A stretch of 64,000 nucleotides of DNA from Mariniphaga sp. (GTDB taxonomy: Bacteria > Bacteroidota > Bacteroidia > Bacteroidales > Prolixibacteraceae): contig JAGXGA010000030.1 in the NCBI GenBank assembly GCA_024636975.1, positions 62,001 through 126,000 of the forward strand, in the 5' to 3' direction. The translations under genes were made by a program, and so were the position numbers. Of this stretch, positions 27,633 to 36,828 are shown one piece after another (the stretch's first letter is position 1; every line of letters starts with the position of its first letter). Under the pieces are notes generated by a model. It saw only the letters and a program-made list of their open reading frames with translations. It was not told where the DNA came from and did no database searches.

Positions 27633-29261
27633 TTATCTGAGCGTTTGGTCAACAGCAATGCCGTAGGCCTCCACTCCTTGTATAAAATATTCAATTACAG
27701 GTTCTTCTTCATTTAATTTTATGCGTTTAATTCCCGAACGGTGCAGCGGGTTAGCCTGGTAATACTCTTCAGGGTCGCTACCTGCCGGAGGTTGCGGACC
27801 TCTGTAAGCCCAGTACACGTATTCACCATCAATGGCCATACCTGTAACAAACAGGGCTTCTGTATCGCCACCTTCACCATCAAACGGAGAATTATCGATA
27901 ACCTTTAGCCCCGAGCCGTCGAGATCGCTTTGGATGACCATTTTATAACGGCTATCAGCAAAATAAACCTTCTGATTGACCTCGTCAATTACAAAGGAAC
28001 GGATACCGAAGTTGCGCAGGACGCTTCCTGCTCCCGGTACAGGATCTCCATCAACCTTATCGCGGCCAAGGATATCACTTTCGGTAAACTTAAATATACC
28101 TGAGCCGGTGGTATGTTTAGCCCACCACCAAACCCCATTGTACTTGGTAATGGTTCCGTTAATATTACCCCAGCTAATACCTTCACCATAATAACCCAGC
28201 CAGGTGTTTCTTACAAAATAATCGTATTCAGTAAGCGAAAATTTTTCATTGCGGGTATTTGTAGGTGTACGGAATATTCCCTCGCGTCGATCGGCCCAGT
28301 AAATCATTCCTTCCTGTTCATCAATGTATCCGTAATAAAAATCAAGGAAAGTATTTCCGCCAAAATTTTCTATCACTGATTCCCTTCGCGAACCGTCGTG
28401 TGCGACTACAAATATTTCTCCATCACCGGCAGTTAAATATTCAGGTTCATTGACAAACGCAAAACGTGTTCCGGCATCAAAAACATACAACCAGTTCCCG
28501 CTATAGCGCAAAGTAAGGGGGTGTTTCCCTGAACGGTATCCTAAATCGAAAGGATTATTTAATGAAGGTTCTATGTCATAAATTAATTTTTTGGCCATTA
28601 TATTGCCACCTTTTACAGCATAATAGAGTGTTTTTGCCGGTTGGTTGTAGTTCACCTGCACATTTACATTCACAGGAGTCAGATTTTTACCGTCGATAGT
28701 AATTACAAGCGATACCATCTGGCTGCCAATACTGCCAAATACCACTGAAGGTGATTCCAACTCACTATTACCATTCTCATCAATCCCTTCGCCAACTGTA
28801 CCGCCCGGAAATTTCCATTTGTATGCTACTGGTTTATCTTCCGGGTTTTCAAGGAGCACATTAAATGATACCTGTGTTTGATTATAAACAATGGCAGGAT
28901 CTGTTGCCGTGTATTGCACAACCGGTACAATATCACTTATCATTATCTTTTTTCGTACTTCATGTACACCGTCAACGGTTAGTGATACAGTATATGTACC
29001 GGGTTCATCATAACTGTGTACCGGATTTTCTTCGTTTGAAGTAGTTCCGTCGCCAAAATTCCATTGCCACGAACTACCTGTAACTGAAAGGTTATTAAAC
29101 TGTATTGGTTCCCCTATAACATAATGCAGGGTAGGAGCAGAATAATCAAAATCAACTTCTGATGAAGTGAAATATTCAGGTTCAATCTCACTTTCACACG
29201 ACCAGAATCCAAGGCCATAGAAAAGTATTGAAAGTATTACTAATATTTTTACCTTTTTCAT
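27633..29261 (-). CDS. Surface lipoprotein with PKD domains and a C-terminal beta-propeller
   Basis: 542 residues. The lipoprotein signal has Cys22 followed by ESEIEPEYF, an acidic surface-export signal. A clear PKD domain lies at about 35-110 (WQWNFGDGT, HSYDEPGTYTVSLTV) and a second, more divergent one at about 112-205 (YKWKFPGGT, SQMVSLVITI). From about 210 to the end are YWTD/DUF5050-like propeller strands (IYWADRREGIFRT, KVYFADSRYKMVIQSDLDGSGLKVI, YVYWAYRG). Its place after SusC, SusD and another lipoprotein makes it a likely surface glycan-binding protein (inference). It lies 11 bp from the next lipoprotein gene and is the last gene before the hairpin. Confidence 0.88.
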   Translation of the reverse strand: MKKVKILVILSILFYGLGFWSCESEIEPEYFTSSEVDFDYSAPTLHYVIGEPIQFNNLSVTGSSWQWNFGDGTTSNEENPVHSYDEPGTYTVSLTVDGVHEVRKKIMISDIVPVVQYTATDPAIVYNQTQVSFNVLLENPEDKPVAYKWKFPGGTVGEGIDENGNSELESPSVVFGSIGSQMVSLVITIDGKNLTPVNVNVQVNYNQPAKTLYYAVKGGNIMAKKLIYDIEPSLNNPFDLGYRSGKHPLTLRYSGNWLYVFDAGTRFAFVNEPEYLTAGDGEIFVVAHDGSRRESVIENFGGNTFLDFYYGYIDEQEGMIYWADRREGIFRTPTNTRNEKFSLTEYDYFVRNTWLGYYGEGISWGNINGTITKYNGVWWWAKHTTGSGIFKFTESDILGRDKVDGDPVPGAGSVLRNFGIRSFVIDEVNQKVYFADSRYKMVIQSDLDGSGLKVIDNSPFDGEGGDTEALFVTGMAIDGEYVYWAYRGPQPPAGSDPEEYYQANPLHRSGIKRIKLNEEEPVIEYFIQGVEAYGIAVDQTLR

Positions 29262-29272
29262 AATGGTTTCTT

Positions 29273-30133
29273 TTATAATACTGAAACGACTTTTGTTTCA
29301 GACAAATTTTCAACCTGGTTGCCGTTAACAATTCTGAAACGGGCATTTAACTGGTAATTCTGTGAAAAATCCACAGAATAATATTGCCTGTTTCGGTTAT
29401 AAATTAAATCTCCAAAAGGCAATTCCCTAAGATGTAATTTTAAAGCTTCTTCAGCTTCAGCTTTCATTACCCTGATTTCTGTTTCACCTTCCATAATAGT
29501 ATCAAAATAGCCTTCAAAAACTTCATCTTCAACAACCTGTCGATAAACTCTCAGAAGATTTCTAAAATCCTGGTAACCAAGCTGGGGGAACAGGTTGTTG
29601 AGAAACTGTTCCTGTATATCAGCCGGAATTAACTGATTAAACTGCTCCTGGTTAAATACAGATGGGTTTTCATAACTGAGCGCGGCCAGTGTGTAACTAA
29701 CTGGAAATTGATCTTCAATAACATAGGCTTTCTTTTCTGGATCATAGTTTTCTTCAGAATGTGCAAAGGTTTTAATTTCCAGAAATTCACGGGCCAGTTC
29801 TGTGGAATCCAGTATTAATGTATAACCATTGGCTGGATAAGTAAGGGTATAATTCAATATCTTATCAATATTGTACCAAATCCCAAGGTATTCAATAGTC
29901 TCATCTGTTGACCAATATTCGGCGTAAAAATCCACATTATTGCCGGCTGTTATATTCGTGACGGGGATATCCCAATAAATATTTGCAGCAATATAACCAG
30001 GGTCAGATATTTCACCAACCGGATCATTAATTTCACACGAACTGATTACAACTGATAAACATACAAGCGCCAGAATATATTTTGCCGGTATGCCTAAGTA
30101 TTTCGTTTTTATATTTAAACTGTAACTATTCAT
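29273..30133 (-). CDS. Lipoprotein of unrecognised family in the second SusCD locus
   Basis: 286 residues. The signal is long, with a basic stretch (residues 9-19) before the hydrophobic core, and the lipobox Cys33 is followed by EINDP, a surface-export type sequence. The first ~120 mature residues look like a beta-sandwich (IAANIYWDIPVTNITAGNNVDFYAEY is its opening strand pattern). The middle (about 165-235) is predicted helical, with QEQFNQLIPADIQEQFLNNLF and an acidic run EAEEALKLHL. A final strand-rich tail runs to the end. I recognise no domain. It is tightly packed between SusD (18 bp) and the PKD lipoprotein (11 bp), so it is surely part of the operon and probably a surface accessory protein. 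Confidence 0.85.
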   Translation of the reverse strand: MNSYSLNIKTKYLGIPAKYILALVCLSVVISSCEINDPVGEISDPGYIAANIYWDIPVTNITAGNNVDFYAEYWSTDETIEYLGIWYNIDKILNYTLTYPANGYTLILDSTELAREFLEIKTFAHSEENYDPEKKAYVIEDQFPVSYTLAALSYENPSVFNQEQFNQLIPADIQEQFLNNLFPQLGYQDFRNLLRVYRQVVEDEVFEGYFDTIMEGETEIRVMKAEAEEALKLHLRELPFGDLIYNRNRQYYSVDFSQNYQLNARFRIVNGNQVENLSETKVVSVL

Positions 30134-30151
30134 ATTTTTTATTTTTACAGG

Positions 30152-31729
30152 TTAATTTTGTGGTGCCCAAATCATTGGCCTTTTCAACCATTCCGGATTA
30201 CGGAATGCATCCAGACGCATAAGTTCTTCACGGTTGTACTTTTCTTCTGTTTCAGGGTCATAGTTTAGCCGCTGAATCCACTGGTTATCGGCCGACCAAT
30301 AGGCTTCATATAAGTTATGTGGCCGTCTCAACCCGGGATAAATAACAGTATTATCAAATCTCCGGTCATTTAAATCATTGCTGTATCCATACCGGCGTAA
30401 ATCGTTCCACTGCTCAACCTGCAGGTACATGGCTTTGTATTTTTCTGTCATTATATCACTGATGGTAATATTCGCAGGTCCCGGCACCAGATCAGAGTTG
30501 CCCAGATAGCTGTCGATTTCCTCCTGTGGAACCTGCAACCGTTGCATGTGCGATTCAATGCCCATCCGGAGATGTTGTGCGGCCTTATTTTTATCGCCCG
30601 CCCAATAGGCTGCCTCAGCGGCAATAAAATGCAATTCCTCTTCAGTAATAAAAGTAATAGTTGATGTATCGGTAGTCAAAACCGACTCATATAAGTCGGG
30701 GTACCATTCAAGCTGATCGGTAGGTGGCATTCCCGAGTTGTTTTCCAGATAGCGGTAGGCTACCACTCCCTCATCATCAGCACGGGGTTCCATTATGTAA
30801 GGAAGCCGTGGATCGGAATACTCCATAGTTGCAGGATCATATCCCATCATATCTTCAACCAGGTACTTTGCAGGAATGGCAGAAAGAAGGTCGTTTGACC
30901 GGCTTTCCCAGGAGTTTACCGGTTTATTGGTCCGGCCCCACGGATTATTCTTTTCAACACTCGACCCTCCATCGAACTTATACTTTGGATCGCTCCAACC
31001 ACTCAGCGCCTGTTCGGCAGTTGCAAGCACTGCAGAAGCATTACCCGGATTCTGATTAGGCAAATCGCGTAACATAATTCTGGCCTTCACTGCCAGAAGT
31101 ACCTGTTTCCATTTATCCATATCGCCTGCAAATACCCTGTCGACATTCAACCCCATCGGACGGTTGGTTTCCTGCTTCACTTCAGGGCTGTTAAACAATG
31201 CAATGAGTGCATCGGCTTCCTGGTTCATCCACTCATAAATACTCTCCTGGGAATCGTATTTGGGCGATGATGACTCGTAAGCTTCCGTCAGAGGCATATC
31301 ACCAAAAACATCGGTAGTTTGCTGCGTGGAAAGAAGCCGGAGCAGTCTCGTCAATGCAATATAATTCATTGAATTTTCTTCCTCCGCAAACCGCAGCAAC
31401 TCTTTGGCATTTGACCCTACATCATAAAAATGACGCCGCCACTGAGGATGCCGGTTCATTCCCAGAAATTCCCATCCGCTTCGATAGGCATGGGTTCCGG
31501 TCTGGCTGCGGCCTCCGGTAGTAAGAGCCTGCGACAGGTAGGTTCCGTATTCGCTGTGATCATAATTCTGCAATGCAGTATAGAATAAAATTACGGGCAT
31601 GATTTCATTTACAGGTACCTGGTCCACCCCATCAGGGTCGCGGTTATCGCCTAAGAAATCTTCACAGGATAAACCTGTAAAAAACAGTAAAATAATGAGG
31701 AAATATTTTATGTGCTTCATAATATACAT
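30152..31729 (-). CDS. SusD-like surface lipoprotein (SusD-like_2 type)
   Basis: 525 residues, with a lipoprotein signal (Cys22 in LSCEDFLGDN; acidic surface-export signal) and ATG 31720 as an alternative start. The sequence differs from the classical SusD at 14149: it has the N-x-x-P-V-N-E-I-M-P-V-I start, QQTTDVFGDMPLTEAYES, MNQEADALIALF and WNDLRRYGY of the SusD-like_2 group (PF12771). It lies 3 bp from SusC and should form the lid of that transporter. It is evidence that this locus handles a different ligand from the first one. Confidence 0.9.
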   Translation of the reverse strand: MYIMKHIKYFLIILLFFTGLSCEDFLGDNRDPDGVDQVPVNEIMPVILFYTALQNYDHSEYGTYLSQALTTGGRSQTGTHAYRSGWEFLGMNRHPQWRRHFYDVGSNAKELLRFAEEENSMNYIALTRLLRLLSTQQTTDVFGDMPLTEAYESSSPKYDSQESIYEWMNQEADALIALFNSPEVKQETNRPMGLNVDRVFAGDMDKWKQVLLAVKARIMLRDLPNQNPGNASAVLATAEQALSGWSDPKYKFDGGSSVEKNNPWGRTNKPVNSWESRSNDLLSAIPAKYLVEDMMGYDPATMEYSDPRLPYIMEPRADDEGVVAYRYLENNSGMPPTDQLEWYPDLYESVLTTDTSTITFITEEELHFIAAEAAYWAGDKNKAAQHLRMGIESHMQRLQVPQEEIDSYLGNSDLVPGPANITISDIMTEKYKAMYLQVEQWNDLRRYGYSNDLNDRRFDNTVIYPGLRRPHNLYEAYWSADNQWIQRLNYDPETEEKYNREELMRLDAFRNPEWLKRPMIWAPQN

Positions 31730-31732
31730 GAT

Positions 31733-34700
31733 TTAAAAAGTTGCACTTAAAGTGAATGTATAGCTCCTGGGATTTGGTATTCCCAGGTAATCGATACCGA
31801 ATGTGCCTGTACCGCCGGATGATCCTGTGTAATTAACCACCGGATCGGAGCCTGAATAATTTGTTAAAAGAAGAAGATTTCTTCCTGTGGCCGAAAAACT
31901 CAGTCCTTTAATTCCTATTTTCTGAGCTAAATTATCGGCATTGTAGCTTAATGTGGCATATCCGATACGCATCAGTGAACCATCTTCTACAAAATTGGAA
32001 CCAACCGGTGCAAAATAATTTAGGTAGAAAGCCTGATCGAAAACCACCGGTACGGTATTTTCCGTGTAGGTTCCATCGGGTTGTTCCACCACACCGTCGA
32101 TAAGTATTTGCCTGTTGCGATAAGTCTCCATGTTTTTTGACTGGCCTCCCGACATCAGGCTGCGGAGGGTACCGTTCACCACATCGCCTCCTTTACGGAA
32201 GTTAGTCATTACCGACAGCGACCAGGCTTTGTAATTCCAGCGGTTTAGCCAACCGACGGTAAATTCGGGCTCCCGGTTTCCAATAAGCAGTGAACTGGAA
32301 GCATTTATTTTAGGACGACCAAATTCATCAACGATTATTCTGCCGTCATCCGTCCGCTCGTAATCTTTGCCGGAAAGGGCCATTGTGGAACCGTTAAGAT
32401 AGGCAGTCGGCCTGATATCGCTAACCTGCCCCGCATAATGATATACTTCCACCAGGTCGTCGGGAAGATTTTCAACTGTTCCGTGGCTCCGCCCAAAGTT
32501 TGTTATCATATTCCAACTGAAATCAGGAGTATTTACCATAACCTGATCCCACGAAAATTCAATACCTTCATTACGTATGTCTCCTTCATTTCGTGTTTGA
32601 AGAATATTTCCCGATGCGGGGGATACCCTTACATCCACAATCTGATTCGACACCTCAGTAACAAACCAGGCTAAATCGAGGCGTGTACGGTCATTAAAAA
32701 GCCGAAAATCGGCCCCTATTTCCCATGAAGTTGTCATTTCAGGCTCAAGGTTCGGATTACTGCTGCGGGTGGGATCTACCCCATATCCCTCGTCGGGATG
32801 TGGCATTGCTTTATACCAGTTGCTTAAACGATATAACGGGGCATCTTTCCCTACACGCGCCCAGTTGGCACGAAGCTTTCCAAAACTGATTATATTATCA
32901 GGAACTGTCATTAATTCTGTAAAAATGATCCCCGTACTGAAAGAGGGATAGAAATAAGAACGGTTTTCAACCGGAAGGGTAGAGGAGTGGTCATTACGGC
33001 CTGTTGCGCTGAACTGTGCAATACCCCGGTAATCAAGTTTCACCTCACCATAAAAACCGTACATATTTTTTTCTCTACGGTTCATTGTAATGTTTTCCCT
33101 GCGGATATCGGCCAGGTTGTTAATACTGTAAAATTCAGGCACAATAAACTGACGGCCTCCCATGCCAACCGAACGCCCTGATTCAGTTTTGATATCAACC
33201 CCGGCAAGCATTTCCACGCCAACATCTTCGCTCAATTCTTTGTTCCAGGTCGCCAGTATACCACCATTAGCAACCGAGCTGCGGCCATCGGAATAAAAGA
33301 ATGACCCCAGGTAATCTAAATCCTCTGATGTAGGTTCCTGTCCGGGCTCCAGGCTCCAGCGCGGAGTTACAATACTATTACTTTCCGATTCAGTAAGGTC
33401 GTAACTCATTCTGCCGATCAGGTTAAGGTTCCCGATCACATTCCAGGTTACTGAACCCTGCATAAGTGAACGGTTTGAATCGTAGCGTGAATAATCTTCA
33501 TACCTCGACCACAACGGGCTAAGGGGTGAATTATAACGGTTGTTGGTATTGATGTAAAGCCAACGGATTGATCCGTCAGGATTTTTGTAATTTGTAATGT
33601 CATCATCTATAGGCCACTGATAGGCTGAACTCAGGCCGGCTCCGCCACGTGAATTCCGGGATACCAGGTTGGCCATTAAATCAATGGTCACCCGTTCTGA
33701 AGCTTTATAACTTGATTTAAAAAGTACTCCATACCGCTCGAGGTAATCGGCCGGAACGATCCCCTCGTGACGGACATAATTTCCCGAGGTGTATGAGGTG
33801 AAGCGTTCACTTCCTCCGGAAACCGACAGATCGTATTTCTGATAAAATCCTTTCTTTAGAAATTCCTGGGGATTGTTGTAAACAAACGTTCCTTCGGGAA
33901 CGGGAGGTCCCCATCCACCCATCGATTGCTCGCGGTAAACACCATATGCACCCCTGAGGTACATTTGCTGAATTTCGGGAACCCGGTAGGGTTCGTCAAT
34001 CTGTACTGAGCCGCTGGCTTCAACACGTATTTCACCAATCTGCCCCGATTTGGTAGTGATTATGATAGCTCCGTTCGATGCTTCCTGTCCATAAAGTGCG
34101 GCTGCAGCAGCGCCTTTAAGCACTGTGATGTTTTCAATATCATTTGGGTTTATTTCTGCTGCCTTGGAAGCACCTCCGGAAATGTGCATCCCGTTAAGTA
34201 TGAAAATTGGCTCATTGTTCTGCGCCGGATTAATTGATGAAATTCCGCGTATGAGAATTTGGGCCGATCCTGAAGGTGAACCTCCGGTTCCTGATACTTC
34301 AACGCCCGAAATTTTTCCTTGCAGTGCATCCACAAAATTGACCTGACGTCCTTCGTTGAGATTCTCGGAATTAACCGACTGAACGGCAAAATTCAGGTTC
34401 CGCTTTTCCGAAACAATCCCCATTGCCGTAACCACAACTTCATCGAGGCCCATCACTTCTTCTATGAGCACAACATCGATTGATGTCCGGCCTTCAACAG
34501 CTTCCTCCAGAGTACGAAATCCTACAAACGAAAATACGAGTGTGGAGCCGGGATCAACCGCCAGACTATAATTCCCGTCAACATTGGTTACAGTACCGTT
34601 CCCCGTTCCCTTTTCAAATATGTTTACACCGGGTACTGGTTGACCTGTCTCATCGTTTACTGTGCCTGTTACTGTTATCTGATCATCCTGATAATTTATA

Positions 34701-34816
34701 TCTCTTGCCCCTAATTTTCCGGAGAAGAGAAACATCAATGGAATCAGCAGGTAAAAAAGAAATTTGGATGATTTAATAAACAAGAAATCCCTGTTAAGTT
34801 TACTATTATCTTTCAT
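31733..34816 (-). CDS. SusC-family TonB-dependent outer-membrane transporter (second locus)
   Basis: 1027 residues. The N-terminus is long and basic (about 20 residues) before the hydrophobic signal core, which ends around GARD. A carboxypeptidase-regulatory-like domain follows (about 47-120, GTVNDETGQPVPGVNIFEKG), then the TonB box-like LDEVVVTAMG, a plug with ILIRGISSINP and NGAIIITTKSG, and a barrel ending in FTLSATF. It is only distantly related to the first SusC. GH105 lies upstream on the same strand (162-bp gap) and the SusD-like gene is immediately downstream. Confidence 0.94.
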   Translation of the reverse strand: MKDNSKLNRDFLFIKSSKFLFYLLIPLMFLFSGKLGARDINYQDDQITVTGTVNDETGQPVPGVNIFEKGTGNGTVTNVDGNYSLAVDPGSTLVFSFVGFRTLEEAVEGRTSIDVVLIEEVMGLDEVVVTAMGIVSEKRNLNFAVQSVNSENLNEGRQVNFVDALQGKISGVEVSGTGGSPSGSAQILIRGISSINPAQNNEPIFILNGMHISGGASKAAEINPNDIENITVLKGAAAAALYGQEASNGAIIITTKSGQIGEIRVEASGSVQIDEPYRVPEIQQMYLRGAYGVYREQSMGGWGPPVPEGTFVYNNPQEFLKKGFYQKYDLSVSGGSERFTSYTSGNYVRHEGIVPADYLERYGVLFKSSYKASERVTIDLMANLVSRNSRGGAGLSSAYQWPIDDDITNYKNPDGSIRWLYINTNNRYNSPLSPLWSRYEDYSRYDSNRSLMQGSVTWNVIGNLNLIGRMSYDLTESESNSIVTPRWSLEPGQEPTSEDLDYLGSFFYSDGRSSVANGGILATWNKELSEDVGVEMLAGVDIKTESGRSVGMGGRQFIVPEFYSINNLADIRRENITMNRREKNMYGFYGEVKLDYRGIAQFSATGRNDHSSTLPVENRSYFYPSFSTGIIFTELMTVPDNIISFGKLRANWARVGKDAPLYRLSNWYKAMPHPDEGYGVDPTRSSNPNLEPEMTTSWEIGADFRLFNDRTRLDLAWFVTEVSNQIVDVRVSPASGNILQTRNEGDIRNEGIEFSWDQVMVNTPDFSWNMITNFGRSHGTVENLPDDLVEVYHYAGQVSDIRPTAYLNGSTMALSGKDYERTDDGRIIVDEFGRPKINASSSLLIGNREPEFTVGWLNRWNYKAWSLSVMTNFRKGGDVVNGTLRSLMSGGQSKNMETYRNRQILIDGVVEQPDGTYTENTVPVVFDQAFYLNYFAPVGSNFVEDGSLMRIGYATLSYNADNLAQKIGIKGLSFSATGRNLLLLTNYSGSDPVVNYTGSSGGTGTFGIDYLGIPNPRSYTFTLSATF

Positions 34817-34978
34817 CTACAATTGGTTTTGGTGATGTCATAGAATTAAACTTTAATTGTCTGGTTGCAATTTAGGAAAATTCATCCTATATGAAAATAA
34901 TATTTATCAGGGTTTGAGTTATAAACAAAGCATTATTGAACAAAATCTTAATTTATTTATCTAGCATAGGTGAAAATA

Positions 34979-36160
34979 TTATTTATTCAGTTCAATAGCT
35001 GCTAAAATTACCGGTCCCATTCCCTTGGGATCATTATCAATTTGTTTTTCTGAAATGTAATATTCATAATCTCCCATACGATAGGGATTTCCTCCAAGTC
35101 CGCAGGCACCGCATGTTTGAGTGAGCACCGGATATCCGTCATCGCCTTCCACCACAAGATTTTTAAACAGGCTTTCAAAAGCACTGTTTGCAACTTTGAA
35201 ATACTTTTTGGGCAGGTAACCTTCTTTCGCTCCTTTGGCATAAGCATATATAATCATTGCAGAACCCGAGGCTTCTTCATAATTTCCTTCCCGTCTGCCC
35301 ATATCCAGTACCTGGAACCATAAGCCGGTTTCTTCATCCTGAACCTTTAAAAGTGCCTGGCTGAGGCTATTCAGGATCCGGATGATAGCCACTCTTTCAG
35401 GATGATCTTCCGGTAGATAATCCAGTACATCAACCAGTGCCATCATGTACCACCCGGTAGCGCGGCTCCAGAAATGCTTCGACTGCCCGGTTTCCGGATT
35501 GCTCCAGCGCTGCTCCCTGCTTTCATCCCATGCATGATATATCAGCCCTGTTTCAGGGTCGAGGGTTTTTTCGTAAATCAGTTGTATCTGAAAGGCAACT
35601 TCATCAAACCATTTCGGTTCATTGAACATATAAGCATACCGCACCAGGAAAGGGGAAGCCATATATATTCCGTCGAGCCACATCTGCCACGGATAACTTT
35701 TTTTATGCCAGTATCCATTTGATTTTGTTCGTGGATGGTTCTCCATCTGCGAAACCAACGTCTCAACAGCTTTCTTGTATTTTGGATTACCTGTCCGTTC
35801 ATAAAGCGTTAGCATATTAAGTCCGGGCCGCACCCGGTCGATGTTGTAGTCGGTAAGTTTATACCCATGAATGGTTCCGTCTTTCTGCACAAAGTAATCG
35901 ATATACGCCTGCATGTAATCAGAATACTTTTGATCGTATTTTCCAAGCCTGTCAATGGCAGAGCCTAATAATGCATAATCATATTCATATTTGGGTTTTT
36001 CGCGATCGTAATAAATAAGACTGTCACTACGATGCAGCACTGCATCGGCAAGTTTTAGAGCCCTTTCAGGTTTTTTTTCGCTTTCAGTCTTTTGCCTGAC
36101 AGAATTAAACCCAAATGCCAGGGTAGCTGTCAGAAGAATCAATATTTTATGGTGTTGCAT
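34979..36160 (-). CDS. Unsaturated rhamnogalacturonyl/uronyl hydrolase, GH105
   Basis: Removes the 4,5-unsaturated uronic acid left on oligosaccharides by polysaccharide lyases. The 393 residues form an alpha/alpha-barrel of the GH88/GH105 clan: MLTLYERTGNPKY, PWQMWLDGIYMASPFLVRYA with the catalytic Asp163, YHAWDES, FWSRATGWYMMALVDVLDYLP, EASGSAMIIYAYAKG, and a glycine-rich CGACGLGG near the end. The N-terminus has one hydrophobic stretch (about 6-18) without a clear cleavage motif. It heads the second SusCD locus on the - strand and could also act on products of the pectate lyases in the first locus. Confidence 0.9.
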   Translation of the reverse strand: MQHHKILILLTATLAFGFNSVRQKTESEKKPERALKLADAVLHRSDSLIYYDREKPKYEYDYALLGSAIDRLGKYDQKYSDYMQAYIDYFVQKDGTIHGYKLTDYNIDRVRPGLNMLTLYERTGNPKYKKAVETLVSQMENHPRTKSNGYWHKKSYPWQMWLDGIYMASPFLVRYAYMFNEPKWFDEVAFQIQLIYEKTLDPETGLIYHAWDESREQRWSNPETGQSKHFWSRATGWYMMALVDVLDYLPEDHPERVAIIRILNSLSQALLKVQDEETGLWFQVLDMGRREGNYEEASGSAMIIYAYAKGAKEGYLPKKYFKVANSAFESLFKNLVVEGDDGYPVLTQTCGACGLGGNPYRMGDYEYYISEKQIDNDPKGMGPVILAAIELNK

Positions 36161-36425
36161 AATCTTTATTTGTTAGTTTGCCGGAAAAGTTCATTTTTTT
36201 CTGCACATCGGCAGGCTCCTGACCTATTTATCCATCTGTACTTTAAAAAACAATGAAACTTAAAGTTAATTGAAATCTAACGTTTTAACAAAAATAGAAC
36301 TTTAAAATAAAAATCTTCGTTACAGGTAGTCTATCCGCAGAAAAATACCAGGTAAAAATAAGTTTGTTACAATCGTAACAATAATCCGGCTATGTAAACA
36401 ACCGGATTAAATGAGTCATTCTACC

Positions 36426-36565
36426 TACCTTCTCCGGTGCAAACTCAATGTAAATTCAATATAAACTCAATATTAACTCAATGTAAACTCAATTAGAGTT
36501 GAATTTACATTGAGTTATTACTGAATTAATACTGAGTTAAGATTGAGTTTAGTATGGAGAAAGTA
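36426..36565. repeat. 140-bp palindrome built from ten 11-bp units (copy 1)
   Basis: From 36442 there are five direct 11-bp units close to AACTCAATNTA, then from about 36497 five units in the opposite sense close to TNNATTGAGTT. The outer arms TACCTTCTCC (36426-36435) and GGAGAAAGTA (36556-36565) also pair, and every arm shares the same centre at 36495.5. The inner stem is GTAAACTCAA/TTGAATTTAC with a 6-base loop. It lies in the 668-bp gap between divergent genes (GH105 and a propeller lipoprotein). A second copy lies at 63594-63733. Confidence 0.9.
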
Positions 36566-36828
36566 TAGATTTTTAATGATGAAGAACCTATTTGTTTAGC
36601 TGCTTGCATTAATTGCTGCTAATTTAAGATAAATCAGACTATCCGGGACTTTTTATTTCGTCAATAAATACCTGATTTTTTTACTTAGGGGGAATTGACA
36701 TTTTCCCTATATCATTCTGAGATTATGGTTTTTTTCTATTTTTAGCCTTTCCAGGGAAGAGGAGCTCCTGGAAAACGAGTTGAGTTTATTGTAATCTATT
36801 AACTATTACCTTTTAATGTTTTTACTAC
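36566..36828 (+). other. Leader region of the propeller lipoprotein gene
   Basis: No coding frame was seen here or in 36161-36425. TATTTTTA (36737-36744) is a one-mismatch -7 element, without a good -33. Downstream, TTTCCAGG (36748-36755) pairs with CCTGGAAA (36767-36774) to make a small hairpin near the expected 5' end of the mRNA. Both calls are tentative. Confidence 0.35.

Noticed and set aside
36442-36551. Tandem 11-bp repeats considered as a CRISPR array
   Set aside because: Units are directly adjacent without spacers, far too short, and reverse direction at the centre; no cas genes are nearby.
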